Origin: Gammaproteobacteria bacterium
GTDB lineage: Bacteria; Pseudomonadota; Gammaproteobacteria; GRL18
Length of the DNA stretch: 62,122 bases
NCBI GenBank assembly: GCA_015488755.1
Contig: WFNB01000097.1
Span: 1-62,122, forward strand
Direction of reading: 5' to 3'
The position numbers were made by a program, and so were the translations under genes. A model generated the notes under the pieces. It saw only the letters and a list, made by a program, of their open reading frames with translations. It made no database searches and was not told the DNA's origin. Shown here piece by piece: positions 52,006-61,976 of this stretch; the stretch's first letter is position 1; each line of letters starts with the position of its first letter.

Positions 52006-53031
52006 TTATTGTAAATAAGACGCTAACGTATAATGACTCATTGGGTATACTCTCAGGGTTTGGGGTATTTTCCGAGTGCCCCTATAGTGGACAAATTCTT
52101 GGTAAACATAAAATTCTTTATTACCCTTATTATCTTGTACAGCACTCTTCTCACGTTTTTTTGGATAGACAATAATGGCAAAATAATGGCTTGTTTGTAA
52201 TGAAAACCATGGCCGAATCTGGTTGATTTGCTCTGCTGAAAATAAATTATGAAACTGGGAAATACTCTTAAAGGGTAATTGTTTTCTTTGTTTAATAATA
52301 TCTTCTGCTAATGCCTGCGTCATTGTTGGGATCAATAAGAGTGCTGACTGACTGGCGGTATTAGGGTTAAGCTTTTGTGAACTGCCATAGATAGAAAAAA
52401 CATCCATCATATCAACTAAAGAAAACACCTCAGAAAAACCTTTAATCAGTGCCAGTTCTTCAATAGATTCTAAAGGGCTGTTCGCGGGTGAATAGGGTGG
52501 CATTTGCTGTTGATAATAGTCTTTTTCGGCACCATTTAAGCGTACTAAATCATCTCGGTCAAGCCAATCTTGCCAAGCATCCAATAAGCTATCACTGCTT
52601 ATATCATTGTCACTTATATTGTTTTGGGTCAATAATTTATCCAAAATGAGTTTAAACTTGCGCCTTGGAAGATGAGACAAGCTAATGCGTCCAGATAAAT
52701 CATAAATGCGTACCACCATATCTGCAGGCAAAGGATAGGATAAATTCACTATCCGACCATCAAATAAGTCATTTGCTTTATTAGCAGAAGCTTGACTGCC
52801 TGATGGGGAAAAATGGATCATTAATTGCATTTTTGCCAGATTTATGGCGCTCATTAGTTTGGCTTTATTGACTACAGCCTCTTGCTGATGCATAACCGTG
52901 GTTGCTGACAGCCGAGCATTGGATGCTAAAATGGTCACCATCACTAATGACATAACAATGATCCATAAAACAACAATAAGAATAAGACCTTGGTTATTGT
53001 GCCTGAGTTTAGGGTATTGAGTCCAAGACAT
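52006..53031 (-). CDS. gspK: T2SS minor pseudopilin GspK
   Basis: ~341 residues from ATG 53031, four bases after the gspJ stop (an in-frame ATG at 53076 lies inside gspJ). The prepilin-like N terminus is NNQGLILIVVLWIIVMSLVMVTILA, without the Glu5 of other pseudopilins, as is normal for GspK. The alpha domain contains SPLESIEELALIKGFS and NPNTASQSALLLIPTMTQALAEDIIKQRK. It caps the pseudopilus tip. Confidence 0.92.
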   Translation of the reverse strand: MSWTQYPKLRHNNQGLILIVVLWIIVMSLVMVTILASNARLSATTVMHQQEAVVNKAKLMSAINLAKMQLMIHFSPSGSQASANKANDLFDGRIVNLSYPLPADMVVRIYDLSGRISLSHLPRRKFKLILDKLLTQNNISDNDISSDSLLDAWQDWLDRDDLVRLNGAEKDYYQQQMPPYSPANSPLESIEELALIKGFSEVFSLVDMMDVFSIYGSSQKLNPNTASQSALLLIPTMTQALAEDIIKQRKQLPFKSISQFHNLFSAEQINQIRPWFSLQTSHYFAIIVYPKKREKSAVQDNKGNKEFYVYQEFVHYRGTRKIPQTLRVYPMSHYTLASYLQ

Positions 53032-53035
53032 AATC

Positions 53036-53695
53036 TTAGTGTGTCCGAGGAGACCGATTATAATGGTTTTTAGCACTTTTTATTGCTACCAATAAATCAA
53101 AAGCCGGTAAATCATCATTTTGTCTCTGCCCACTAAATTCTAACCAAATAGCACGGGGAAAATTAGTATTATTTTCCACTGGAACCTTATTAAGCCATTG
53201 CATTTTATGATCTACAGATTCAGATAAATAGTGTAAATTCAATTGATAATTCTCAAACAAGGTCATGCTCGATTCCGGTACATTTTTTTTTGCATAATCA
53301 ATTTGTTGTTGAGGGTCACCCTTTAGAGCAGGTGTAACCAGTAGTTTTATGCCTTGTTCTAATACCTTAACCGACCAGATCATTATCTTATCATTGTATG
53401 AGGGAGAACTGTTTGATGCCCATTGTAATGTATCTTCTGTCCCCGTAAAAAAAGTTTTTTTCTTGGCACTCTCTTCATCACGATAACTAAAAGCCAAAGC
53501 ACCAGATAAAGCCCGTTCAATTTCTACTAGCATCAGGGCATTATCAATATGCTTGTCTAAGGTGTCATTTTGCTTTTGCCAATTTTGGCTTAATTGATAA
53601 AAACTACCCACTAAAATCACCAAGACAATAGAACTCAGTGCCAGTGAAATTAAGAGTTCTAGTAAGGTAAAACCAATTTGTTTAGTTAATTTCAT
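53036..53695 (-). CDS. gspJ: T2SS minor pseudopilin GspJ
   Basis: 219 residues. The type IV prepilin motif QIGFTLLELLISLALSSIVLVILVGSF (cleavage after G) is followed by a beta-rich domain that ends PAFDLLVAIK. It is part of the tip complex with GspI and GspK. It overlaps neither neighbour: 6 bp from gspI and 4 bp to gspK. Confidence 0.9.
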   Translation of the reverse strand: MKLTKQIGFTLLELLISLALSSIVLVILVGSFYQLSQNWQKQNDTLDKHIDNALMLVEIERALSGALAFSYRDEESAKKKTFFTGTEDTLQWASNSSPSYNDKIMIWSVKVLEQGIKLLVTPALKGDPQQQIDYAKKNVPESSMTLFENYQLNLHYLSESVDHKMQWLNKVPVENNTNFPRAIWLEFSGQRQNDDLPAFDLLVAIKSAKNHYNRSPRTH

Positions 53696-53701
53696 AGCTT
53701 A

Positions 53702-54061
53702 TTAAGGTACATGAAAACGGATACTACTGAGCATGATGTTGCCCTGTTGATCAAGCAGATCAAATTGTTCTAATTGCCAACGAATGGCTGCTGACTGTTC
53801 CTCTGGTTTTTCTAAAATATGGGCATTAGCAATATGAAATTGATTCGTTAAATGCTTTGGTGCATTGGGTAAATGAGCATTATTTAATGCGGCTCGTAAT
53901 TCAAGGCTCTCATGAATCTTAGTCTGTGAGCGAAACACCAGTTGTTTACTCTGGCTTTGCAACACAAAAACACTGCCCAATACCATTGCCGTAAGTGTTA
54001 TGGCAATGAGTATTTCTAATAAGGTAAAGCCTTGTATATAGCGAAGTGAAGACTGTCTCAT
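53702..54061 (-). CDS. gspI: T2SS minor pseudopilin GspI
   Basis: 119 residues. Prepilin motif IQGFTLLEILIAITLTAMVLGSVFVL, then a small domain with IRWQLEQFDLLDQQGN. Its size and its position between gspH and gspJ support GspI. It is the first recruit of the minor pseudopilin tip complex. Confidence 0.9.
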   Translation of the reverse strand: MRQSSLRYIQGFTLLEILIAITLTAMVLGSVFVLQSQSKQLVFRSQTKIHESLELRAALNNAHLPNAPKHLTNQFHIANAHILEKPEEQSAAIRWQLEQFDLLDQQGNIMLSSIRFHVP

Positions 54062-54064
54062 ATA

Positions 54065-54604
54065 TTAATTCTCAGGATAGTGAATCGTCAGCTTACCAGT
54101 AAAGCCATTAACCACCAGTTGTGCCTGTTGCGCACCTTGCTGCAAGAGTAATGTGCCGCCTGTTGCACCACCCTGTGGAAAAAACTGAACCATAAGCATG
54201 GCTGGTTTCGCTTGATTATTTGTCTCTAATGGCTTTGCTACCATTCTTGTCTTATTAAGAGCATCCTTATCAAGCCAGCGAACAACTGCTCCTTGGCTGT
54301 ACCATTGCCCTTTTTTATGCCCCGTCTTGTTCCTTTGCTCATGTCCTTTTATCGTCTCTTGATCATCAAACAGATTAAATAATTGAGCACTTTGAACCTC
54401 TCCAGTAACAACTGCATTACGGCGGTTATATTTTAAAATATTAGCTAAGTCTCTAAGCTGAGCAGCAAATAATTTGCCATCCGTATTACTAATATTGGGG
54501 ATAATAATAGCACTGCCCAAAGTAATAATAGCCAAGACCAATAAAAGTTCTAATAGGGTAAAGCCCTGTTGTTCTTTTTTACGACTAAACGGCTGAACAT
54601 TCAT
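54065..54604 (-). CDS. gspH: T2SS minor pseudopilin GspH
   Basis: 179 residues. Prepilin motif QQGFTLLELLLVLAIITLGSAIIIPN, then the GspH/FimT-type domain (LFAAQLRDLANILKYNRRNAVVTGE, FFPQGGATGGTLLLQQG). It lies 8 bp after gspG. Confidence 0.9.
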   Translation of the reverse strand: MNVQPFSRKKEQQGFTLLELLLVLAIITLGSAIIIPNISNTDGKLFAAQLRDLANILKYNRRNAVVTGEVQSAQLFNLFDDQETIKGHEQRNKTGHKKGQWYSQGAVVRWLDKDALNKTRMVAKPLETNNQAKPAMLMVQFFPQGGATGGTLLLQQGAQQAQLVVNGFTGKLTIHYPEN

Positions 54605-54612
54605 AATAAAAC

Positions 54613-55041
54613 CTAATGGTGAATGTCTTTATCTTCACCCTCTCCCCCTTCTTGTCCGTCGGCACCTAATGACAAGAGTGTGTATTCTCGACCATTGTGA
54701 TCACCTGAAAGTTGGTACTCATAGGCTTTGCCCCAAGGATCTAGGGGAATACTTTTCATATAAGGGCCATCCCAACGGGCTTTACCCGAATTATTCTTAA
54801 CCATCTCATCTAGATTTTTAGGGTATCGTCCCATATCAAGGCGATAGGAATCTAAGGCAACCTCTATATTTTTAATTTGAGTTAAGGCCACATCATGTTT
54901 TGCGCCACCTAATTTATTCCATAAACTAGGACCAATAATCCCCGCTAAGAGAGCCAGTATTGCCATGACAATTAATAATTCAATTAGGGTAAAACCTGCT
55001 CGTTTAGTGGTTGCTTTTATAGGCATAATAATAAACTTCAT
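54613..55041 (-). CDS. gspG: T2SS major pseudopilin GspG
   Basis: 142 residues. Prepilin motif RAGFTLIELLIVMAILALLAGIIGP, then the conserved GspG domain: IEVALDSYRLDMGRYP, GPYMKSIPLDPWGKAYEYQLSG, EYTLLSLGADGQEGGEG. The Asp-rich C terminus fits the GspG calcium site. It is separated from gspD by one base. Confidence 0.96.
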   Translation of the reverse strand: MKFIIMPIKATTKRAGFTLIELLIVMAILALLAGIIGPSLWNKLGGAKHDVALTQIKNIEVALDSYRLDMGRYPKNLDEMVKNNSGKARWDGPYMKSIPLDPWGKAYEYQLSGDHNGREYTLLSLGADGQEGGEGEDKDIHH

Positions 55042-55042
55042 T

Positions 55043-57349
55043 TTAATAGGACTCTTTGAGTTGCTTTAAAAGATAATGACTCACAGAGTCAAAGCGATTA
55101 TTAAATTCATGGTTAAATTGTTTTAAATCAGTTTCTGGACTAATAATTTTAGGGGTAATAATCAACACTAATTCACGGCGTTCGGCTTGTTCTGTTTGAG
55201 TTTTAAACAAAGAACCGACAATAGGAGTATTTTTAATGATAGGAATACCCGTTTCACCATCAACCGTAACCGATTCAATCAAACCACCTAAGATAATGGT
55301 CTGATTATTACGAGCAATTACCGTTGTGGTAATTTCTTGATTACCAAAGGTGGGTTTAAAGCCTGCATCACTAGAATTTGTTGCCCCTTCGATAGAAGAA
55401 AGTGATTGTGATATTTGCATATTAATCACACCATCATCATTAATATGAGGGGTAATCGTCATTTCAATACCAGTTTTTCGATAGGCAATTTGTTGCGTTA
55501 CTTGATTAACCGAACTCCCTGTACCTGAATCCAAATTGGTTGTTTCAGAGGTTTGTACGGGAACTTCTTTACCCACATTAATAGCACCTTCTTGATTATT
55601 AGAGATCAATAAGGAAGGTCTGGATAAAATATTGACATTAGAATCTTTAGCAACTGCATTTAAAGTCACTCGCCAGTCACCTCCTAAGCGATTTAAAATC
55701 AATCCCAACGGTTTGCCATCACTTGATACATTTTGTGCAACACCAAAGTTCGTTTGGATACTGCCATTGGATGACAGATAGCTCCAGTCAAGACCCAAAC
55801 TTTGACTATCTGATAAGGTGACTTGAGCGATAACCACATTGACCAATACTTGTAGAGGGACTCTATCCAAGACTTTAATGGTTTCTAATAGTTGCTGATA
55901 ATCTCTTGCCGTGGTACGGATCAGTAATGAATTTGAGTCCGTATCCGAGACGATGGTGGCCATAATATTTGCTGAAGCCCCTCCTTGTGCAACGGTTAAG
56001 TTTTTTATTAATGGTCTTTTTTTCTTAACCAGAGGTTTGTTGTGTCTTTTTATCGCGAGTGCATCCTTGGGCACCGTTCTAAAGACGTTAGGAGACGATG
56101 CTTCAAGCTCTTTTTCTATTTTAGGTTTTTTATCATTGGCATTATTTAAAATAGAATTTAATGTACCTGAGAGAGAATCACAATCAATACTCTTGCAGCG
56201 ATAGAAAAATATTTGTTCTTGTGATGAGCTTGATCCCCCGTCATCAAGAATATCAACCCAACGATCTACAGATGTAAAGCCCCGCCCAGGAGGAGCAACA
56301 ACTAATAAGGAGTTAATCCGTTCCAGCCCAAGCACCTGATAGGCAGGCTGTGCGCCCTCAATAAGTTTTAAAATAGCAAGCAGATCAGCAGCGACTTTCT
56401 TAGTCTCTGATTTTTGTATTTTATAAATACGGATCCCTCTGGCACGAAACGGATCGACATCAATCAGACTTAATAGACCATTAATTTTTTTTAATTGTTC
56501 AGATGAAGCAATAATAGACAATGCATTTAGCTGAGCAATTTGTGATATTTTAGTATCAGATGCTATCAGAGGTTTTAAAACAGCCAAAGCGGATTGAATG
56601 GATATATTTCTCAGCGGTGTAATTTGCATGACCTTGCCTACACTGTTTTGAGTCAACATAGTAGCATAGCCCATTTCTTCTGGTAAAAAAACCGCTGATT
56701 TTTTAGCGTAATAAACACCCGCTTTATTCTCTAGAGTGATCCCTGATTCACTCAGCAACATATTCAGCAAGGGCCATAGGTCTTTATATTTTAATGGCTT
56801 ATCCGGTGCGGTACGCATGGTCACTTTATTATTAACTGAGGCATCAATCACAATACTGATCCCCAGCGAGTCGGCTATTTCTTGCAAAATTTGTCGCAGT
56901 TCAACCTGCTCATAATCTAATTGCACAATGTCCTGCTCTATCCCTGATGGATCATTGCTATACACTTTGGCAATACCGGGAGTAATTGCTTGATGAGATT
57001 TAATAATAGGCAGGCTGCCACTGGTCTCTAGTTGCTTTATCTGGCTATCAAGATAATTTTGTGTCTCTTGTGAAATATGACTAAGCTGGGTATTTTTATT
57101 GACTACTTGAGTACTAATCGCCATTGCTTCTGGCTCAATAGAAACAGGCTTGCTGGTGCGATTCTCTATTGCCCTTTGCCCCACACTAAGCCTATTATTA
57201 TCTTTATCTACGCCATGATCTAAACTCTCATGCGCACGATTATGCACACAGCTAGTGAGCATAGGCACCGCAATTAATAAGAGTATCAGAGGCTTTAGCA
57301 AACGGTATGTGGACTGATTATTTATATCTGAGCAAAAGTGATAGACCAT
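55043..57349 (-). CDS. gspD: T2SS outer-membrane secretin GspD
   Basis: 768 residues. A lipobox MLTSC (Cys34) suggests a lipoprotein. The N0/STN-like domain (IVQLDYEQVELRQILQEIADSLGISIVID) and N1-N3 domains follow; N2/N3 carries an extended Lys-rich insertion (~385-425). The secretin core has VPVQTSETTNL, IGIEMTITPHINDDGVINMQISQSLS-type strands, IIARNNQTIILGGLIESV and VGSLFKTQTEQAERRELVLIITPKII. It forms the outer-membrane channel. gspG lies downstream and gspF upstream, with spacing of 1-15 bp. Confidence 0.96.
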   Translation of the reverse strand: MVYHFCSDINNQSTYRLLKPLILLLIAVPMLTSCVHNRAHESLDHGVDKDNNRLSVGQRAIENRTSKPVSIEPEAMAISTQVVNKNTQLSHISQETQNYLDSQIKQLETSGSLPIIKSHQAITPGIAKVYSNDPSGIEQDIVQLDYEQVELRQILQEIADSLGISIVIDASVNNKVTMRTAPDKPLKYKDLWPLLNMLLSESGITLENKAGVYYAKKSAVFLPEEMGYATMLTQNSVGKVMQITPLRNISIQSALAVLKPLIASDTKISQIAQLNALSIIASSEQLKKINGLLSLIDVDPFRARGIRIYKIQKSETKKVAADLLAILKLIEGAQPAYQVLGLERINSLLVVAPPGRGFTSVDRWVDILDDGGSSSSQEQIFFYRCKSIDCDSLSGTLNSILNNANDKKPKIEKELEASSPNVFRTVPKDALAIKRHNKPLVKKKRPLIKNLTVAQGGASANIMATIVSDTDSNSLLIRTTARDYQQLLETIKVLDRVPLQVLVNVVIAQVTLSDSQSLGLDWSYLSSNGSIQTNFGVAQNVSSDGKPLGLILNRLGGDWRVTLNAVAKDSNVNILSRPSLLISNNQEGAINVGKEVPVQTSETTNLDSGTGSSVNQVTQQIAYRKTGIEMTITPHINDDGVINMQISQSLSSIEGATNSSDAGFKPTFGNQEITTTVIARNNQTIILGGLIESVTVDGETGIPIIKNTPIVGSLFKTQTEQAERRELVLIITPKIISPETDLKQFNHEFNNRFDSVSHYLLKQLKESY

Positions 57350-57364
57350 AAAGACGTTCCATTT

Positions 57365-58573
57365 TTATATACCGATATCATTCATACTGAATACCGCTAA
57401 AAGCATAACGATAACAATACCACCGACCAGTATTCCAAGAAGTAAAATTAATAAGGGTTCAATTAATGCAAGTAATCGTGCCAAGCGATTTTTAACACGT
57501 TGATTAAAAGTCTCTGCTAATTGATTAAAAATATTAGCAGTTCTACCTGTTTCTTCTCCCACAACAATAAGCTTGGCTAGGATCATAGGGAAATCGGTAT
57601 TTTTTTCCAGTGCTTTGCCTAACGACAGACCGGATTTTACATCCAGTTCAACCTGTGACACCTGTGCGGATAATTGACGATTTTCTAATACCCCCTGAGT
57701 AATCGAAAGGCTTTTAATCAGGGGAACACCTGCACTGAGCAAGGCTCCAATGGTACGGCAAAAATTACTGGCATCTTTGTATAATAACAATTTACCAATG
57801 ATTGGCAAAGTTAATAAAAGTGCATCTTTTTGTTTACTATGTTGTTCATCACGAAACCACCATTGAGTCAAAAAATACAGCAAAACAGATGCTGGAATGA
57901 GTGTCCATGAATAATACAGCATCCAATCACTCATAGAAAATAAAAATTGGGCTGACGCAGGAATAGGTGCCCCTGTATCACTAAATAAGGTAGCAAATCG
58001 AGGCACCACAAATAGAATCATCAACACCACGGAAAGCACCCCCACAAAAAGTAGTACCAAAGGATAAATCATGGCACTGATGATCTGCCGTTTGGTTTCT
58101 TGTGCTTCTTCTAAAAAGTGTTTTAATGGCACTAATAAATCCGCCAGAATACCGCCTTCTTCACCTGCCCGAACAATACTAATATACAGTTTAGAAAAAC
58201 TTTGGGGATTATCCTCCATTGCCTGAGTCAGCGTACCACCTTCTTTTACATAGCGGATCATATTTTCAATTAAATAATGAGTGGCAGTGCGACTACTGAG
58301 ACTCTGCAATAAGGTTAATGCTTTATCAATAGGTACCTGTGCCTGAATTAAGGTCGTTAAGCCTTCAGTAAAATGGATCAGTTCTTCACTCGATAGATGG
58401 TGTGTTTTTTGCTGTTCACTATGCGTAGCATCAATGGGGTCAAGTTGTATCGGGGTAAGTTGCCGTGCTTTTAATGTGCCCAGCGCTTCGTTCTCATCTA
58501 ATGCATTCAGCTGGCCGGAAACCAATGTGCCCGTAATGTCATAGGCTTGATAATGAAAGGAGTTAAGCTTCAT
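57365..58573 (-). CDS. gspF: T2SS inner-membrane platform protein GspF
   Basis: 402 residues. The N-terminal segment FHYQAYDITGTLVSGQLNALDENEALGTLK precedes two T2SF domains with the classic TLIQAQVPIDKALTLL and FCRTIGALLSAGVPLIKSLS segments. Three transmembrane helices include LLILLLGILVGGIVIVMLLAVFSM at the C terminus. It overlaps gspE by 4 bp. Confidence 0.96.
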   Translation of the reverse strand: MKLNSFHYQAYDITGTLVSGQLNALDENEALGTLKARQLTPIQLDPIDATHSEQQKTHHLSSEELIHFTEGLTTLIQAQVPIDKALTLLQSLSSRTATHYLIENMIRYVKEGGTLTQAMEDNPQSFSKLYISIVRAGEEGGILADLLVPLKHFLEEAQETKRQIISAMIYPLVLLFVGVLSVVLMILFVVPRFATLFSDTGAPIPASAQFLFSMSDWMLYYSWTLIPASVLLYFLTQWWFRDEQHSKQKDALLLTLPIIGKLLLYKDASNFCRTIGALLSAGVPLIKSLSITQGVLENRQLSAQVSQVELDVKSGLSLGKALEKNTDFPMILAKLIVVGEETGRTANIFNQLAETFNQRVKNRLARLLALIEPLLILLLGILVGGIVIVMLLAVFSMNDIGI

Positions 58574-60015
58574 TTATTACTCGTCACTCGCACAACTTCT
58601 TCTGGGCTAGTAATGCCCTGAGCCAATTTTTCCAAGGCATCTAAGCGCAGTGTTTGCATACCGTCACGCACAGCCTGCTGTTGAATTTTATTTGTATCAA
58701 CTCCCCGACCAATCAGATCACGAATCTCATCGGTGATCACTAATAACTCATATAAACCCACCCGTCCTTGATACCCCGTTTCACCACAATGAGTACAGCC
58801 TCGGCCATGATAGACCTTAGGCATATCGTGTTGGCTAATGTCCAATAGTTTTGCTTCAATATCTGTCAAGGTGGTTTCATAGCGACAATGTGAACAAATT
58901 TTTCTTACTAAGCGCTGAGCTTGAATCGCGAGCAAACTGGAACTGAGCAAATAAGGCTCGACCCCCATGTCTTGCAAGCGAGCAATCGTACCTGAGGCGT
59001 TATTTGTATGTAGAGTCGAAAAAATCAAATGTCCTGTAAGAGCCGATTCAATAGCAATAGCAGCCGTTTCAGTATCACGGATTTCACCAATCATAATAAT
59101 ATCGGGATCTTGACGGACAATCGAGCGTAAGCCGGAAGAAAAACTCAGGCCAATTTTGGCATTCGTTTGTATTTGGGTCACACCATCTAATTGATACTCG
59201 ACCGGATCTTCCACCGTGATAATTTTTTGTTTTCGAGAATTAATTTTTTCCAATGACGCATATAAGGTGGTCGTTTTACCACTGCCGGTCGGCCCGGTGA
59301 CTAAGATCATGCCATTAGCCTGTGTTATTAACTGTTGATACGTACTAAGCAGTTTCGCAGGCATGCCTAAGTGTTCCAGGCTGACATGAATGTCATCCCT
59401 ATCTAAGATCCTTAAGACCACCGATTCACCATGAACACCCGGCAAGGTTGAGACACGCAAATCTAAAATGCGGTCACCAATACTATGTTCAATACGACCA
59501 TCTTGAGGCAGTCGTTTCTCACCAATATCCAACTTAGCCATTAGTTTTAAACGGGAGGTAATGGTGGGCTGATGCACTAATGGCAAGGTTTCAATGGTGG
59601 TCATAATCCCATCGACTCGACAACGTACATGCAAACCACTGATATCTGGTTCAAAGTGAATATCACTGGCTCGTAGATCAAGTGCCCGTTCAAACAAATG
59701 ATTGACTGTGCGGATCACAGGGGCATCGGAGTCGGTATTATTTAATTCATCTTCTTTAAATAATTCAACCGCTTGCTGTTCGTCCATTTCAGGAGCTAGT
59801 TGTGCCCGCCAATGTCGAGTTAATTGTTCCATTTCATGTGTGGAGCAAGCCATAAAGTGAATCGTAATACCATTGATAATAAAACGAACTAAGGCACGAG
59901 TCTCAGCAGAAGGTAACAGCACATAACACAATGTACCTGTGTCTTCAAAATCAATTGCTGGCACTAAGTGATTGGGCAAGATAAGCTGTGAAAAAAGAGG
60001 CAATGTTAAAATCAT
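58570..60015 (-). CDS. gspE: T2SS ATPase GspE
   Basis: 481 residues. N1E/N2E (1-120) precede a RecA-like ATPase with Walker A GPTGSGKTTT, Asp box, Walker B DIIMIGEIRD and His box (STLHTN). The zinc tetracysteine motif (CSHC ... CTHC) is intact. It powers pseudopilus assembly at the inner face of the membrane. It overlaps gspF by 4 bp and gspM by one base. Confidence 0.97.
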   Translation of the reverse strand: MILTLPLFSQLILPNHLVPAIDFEDTGTLCYVLLPSAETRALVRFIINGITIHFMACSTHEMEQLTRHWRAQLAPEMDEQQAVELFKEDELNNTDSDAPVIRTVNHLFERALDLRASDIHFEPDISGLHVRCRVDGIMTTIETLPLVHQPTITSRLKLMAKLDIGEKRLPQDGRIEHSIGDRILDLRVSTLPGVHGESVVLRILDRDDIHVSLEHLGMPAKLLSTYQQLITQANGMILVTGPTGSGKTTTLYASLEKINSRKQKIITVEDPVEYQLDGVTQIQTNAKIGLSFSSGLRSIVRQDPDIIMIGEIRDTETAAIAIESALTGHLIFSTLHTNNASGTIARLQDMGVEPYLLSSSLLAIQAQRLVRKICSHCRYETTLTDIEAKLLDISQHDMPKVYHGRGCTHCGETGYQGRVGLYELLVITDEIRDLIGRGVDTNKIQQQAVRDGMQTLRLDALEKLAQGITSPEEVVRVTSNK

Positions 60016-60584
60016 TACAAATCATCTACTTTGGTATTTTTCTGGCTAAAGGCCGTTACACTAAGAGACCCCCGCAATATTCTCCGGCTGGAACGAATTT
60101 TCATTTGGCTAATGATTAATTTTTTCTGTGAATGTTCTAGGGCATTAACAAATGCCATAATACTGCTCATATCACCACTGATGGACATATTTTGTGTGAT
60201 CATTAACCATTGTGCATTATCTTTAAACTCTGGCAAACGGCTGGACTGTATTTTTGCACCACTGTTTATTGCTATTTTTTTAACTAAGGTCTGTAGTTTT
60301 GCCGCCACTAACTCTCTGGATTTAGCAGAAAATAATTGTTTGACTCTATTCTCTTCCAGTTTTTTAATTTTAGCGTATTCATCCGCCCAAAATTGTTGTT
60401 TACTTTGTAGTTTATCCAAACGCTCCGCTTTACTTTGTAATAGTTCAATATCATTAAGACCTTGATGATAATAACGAATACCAAGCGGAATACCTCTAAA
60501 CAAGCCTGTTATAAGTAGCATTGTAAAAAAAAAGTATAGGAGTTTGCTCTCTTTTTTAGTCATGACAATACGTCCTACTCTCAA
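60015..60584 (-). CDS. gspM: T2SS protein GspM (PilO-like type)
   Basis: 189 residues with one transmembrane helix (LLYFFFTMLLITGLFRGIPLG), a coiled coil (35-85) and a ferredoxin-like periplasmic domain: LQTLVKKIAINSGAKIQSSRLPEF, MSISGDMSSIMAFVNALEHSQKKLIISQMKI. This is the PilO-like (GspMb) pattern, not classic GspM. It lies between gspE and gspL; the start is an ATG 9 bp after the gspL stop. Confidence 0.82.
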   Translation of the reverse strand: MRVGRIVMTKKESKLLYFFFTMLLITGLFRGIPLGIRYYHQGLNDIELLQSKAERLDKLQSKQQFWADEYAKIKKLEENRVKQLFSAKSRELVAAKLQTLVKKIAINSGAKIQSSRLPEFKDNAQWLMITQNMSISGDMSSIMAFVNALEHSQKKLIISQMKIRSSRRILRGSLSVTAFSQKNTKVDDL

Positions 60585-60593
60585 TGCTTAATA

Positions 60594-61901
60594 TTATTCA
60601 TCACGGGGAAAAAATTCCTCATAATAAGTTTTTTCATCATAATCAACAAGGTGGAAAATTATACCAAAGTGTTCTTTCTTTTTGCCTCGCTCCGCACGAA
60701 CATTCTGGTTAAACGCTGCATTGTCAAATTCTTTTTGTTGTGCCAGCAATTCTAATATTTTTGAAGGCGAAGGGCTATAACCTTCAATTTCAATAACTCC
60801 TTTATTAAACTCAAATGAGGATAACCAACTGTTTTTAGGGATCAAACGATTAATTTTTAATAAAATCTGATGTAAATCTCGTTGTGGGTATTGCTCAAAG
60901 GCTAACCATTTTTGCTCATAATTAACAACCGTTTCTCGGTGATTTCGCACTGTCTCTGTTTGTTGCCAATGGCGTAGATAGGCTTGTTCTAAGCGTTTAT
61001 ACTCAAGGATATTTTTTATAAAGGGTGATGACAACAAGAGTACAAGACAAACGATAACAAAAGCAATAATTTGTAGCTTATGCGATTGATACTCTTTTTG
61101 TATTAAAGCAATAGCCTGTTTAGGATAAAAGCCATAGTCTTTTTTAGGTTTCAATTTATCAATATAAGATAAAAATACGTCTTTGTTATGGATTTTATCC
61201 TTATTTTTAAAAGAGCACTTAGGATAGTGAGCCAACCATTGCTCTTGGAACTGTTGCCTGAATTCCGCTATATCTAAATCACTATGATGATAAAAATCCC
61301 AGTGTCGCAAATTTTGTTGCCTAAATTGTGTTACCAAAAGATAGTCTTCTCCCTGTTCACAATAAACCTTATCATCTGCTTGCTTATTAATTGAAAAAAG
61401 AACACTGGCCGGAAAAATAGCCACTAAGGTGAAGCCATACTTTTTTAAAGCATCAAATAGGTTCTCTGAACGTTCTTTTGAAAACCAAATGGCTTGATTG
61501 GTTGAACCATCAGCCACTATTGGACTGGCAACTAACAAGTCTTGCCGACATGCAGGTAATAAGTCACTCTGTTGATAATATAAGCCTGCCAGACGTTGTG
61601 ATTGTTCTAATTGGGGCAGTTGATAGCTCGTCGCAATAAACTCATTGGCAGGCAAAAATAATGTAATGCATGGTTTTTTGATTGTTGCCGGTATTATTTT
61701 TTTCGCCGCTAAGGCAATTTCTTGAACACTATTATCAAGCAGATCGCAGGATCTGCCTGTCGTTAAGTCAGTGATTGTATTATTAAAAATAAGCAATGAT
61801 ACATTGCTTTTGTTTAGTAACGCCTTATGCTCATCAATAATAAAATAATTAAAGAGTCTGGCGCTTATTTTATTATAAAATGAGTTCAATATGCCTTCCA
61901 T
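60594..61901 (-). CDS. gspL: T2SS protein GspL-like (PilM/PilN-like fusion)
   Basis: 435 residues. The cytoplasmic PilM-like half (1-265) has a degenerate actin-like fold (ITLFLPANEFIATSYQLPQLEQSQR); the transmembrane helix (LQIIAFVIVCLVLLLSSPFI, ~283-302) is followed by a PilN-like periplasmic coil and domain (LLKINRLIPKNSWLSSFEFNKGVIEIEGYSPSPSKILELL). It links GspE to the platform. It is the first gene of the operon; its promoter must lie in 61902-61976. Confidence 0.85.
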   Translation of the reverse strand: MEGILNSFYNKISARLFNYFIIDEHKALLNKSNVSLLIFNNTITDLTTGRSCDLLDNSVQEIALAAKKIIPATIKKPCITLFLPANEFIATSYQLPQLEQSQRLAGLYYQQSDLLPACRQDLLVASPIVADGSTNQAIWFSKERSENLFDALKKYGFTLVAIFPASVLFSINKQADDKVYCEQGEDYLLVTQFRQQNLRHWDFYHHSDLDIAEFRQQFQEQWLAHYPKCSFKNKDKIHNKDVFLSYIDKLKPKKDYGFYPKQAIALIQKEYQSHKLQIIAFVIVCLVLLLSSPFIKNILEYKRLEQAYLRHWQQTETVRNHRETVVNYEQKWLAFEQYPQRDLHQILLKINRLIPKNSWLSSFEFNKGVIEIEGYSPSPSKILELLAQQKEFDNAAFNQNVRAERGKKKEHFGIIFHLVDYDEKTYYEEFFPRDE

Positions 61902-61976
61902 TGAGCCATTATACCTAAGTTAAAATCATAAGTGCATAAAGGTTTTGCTTATCTTTATTCTTTATTCTTTATTCAT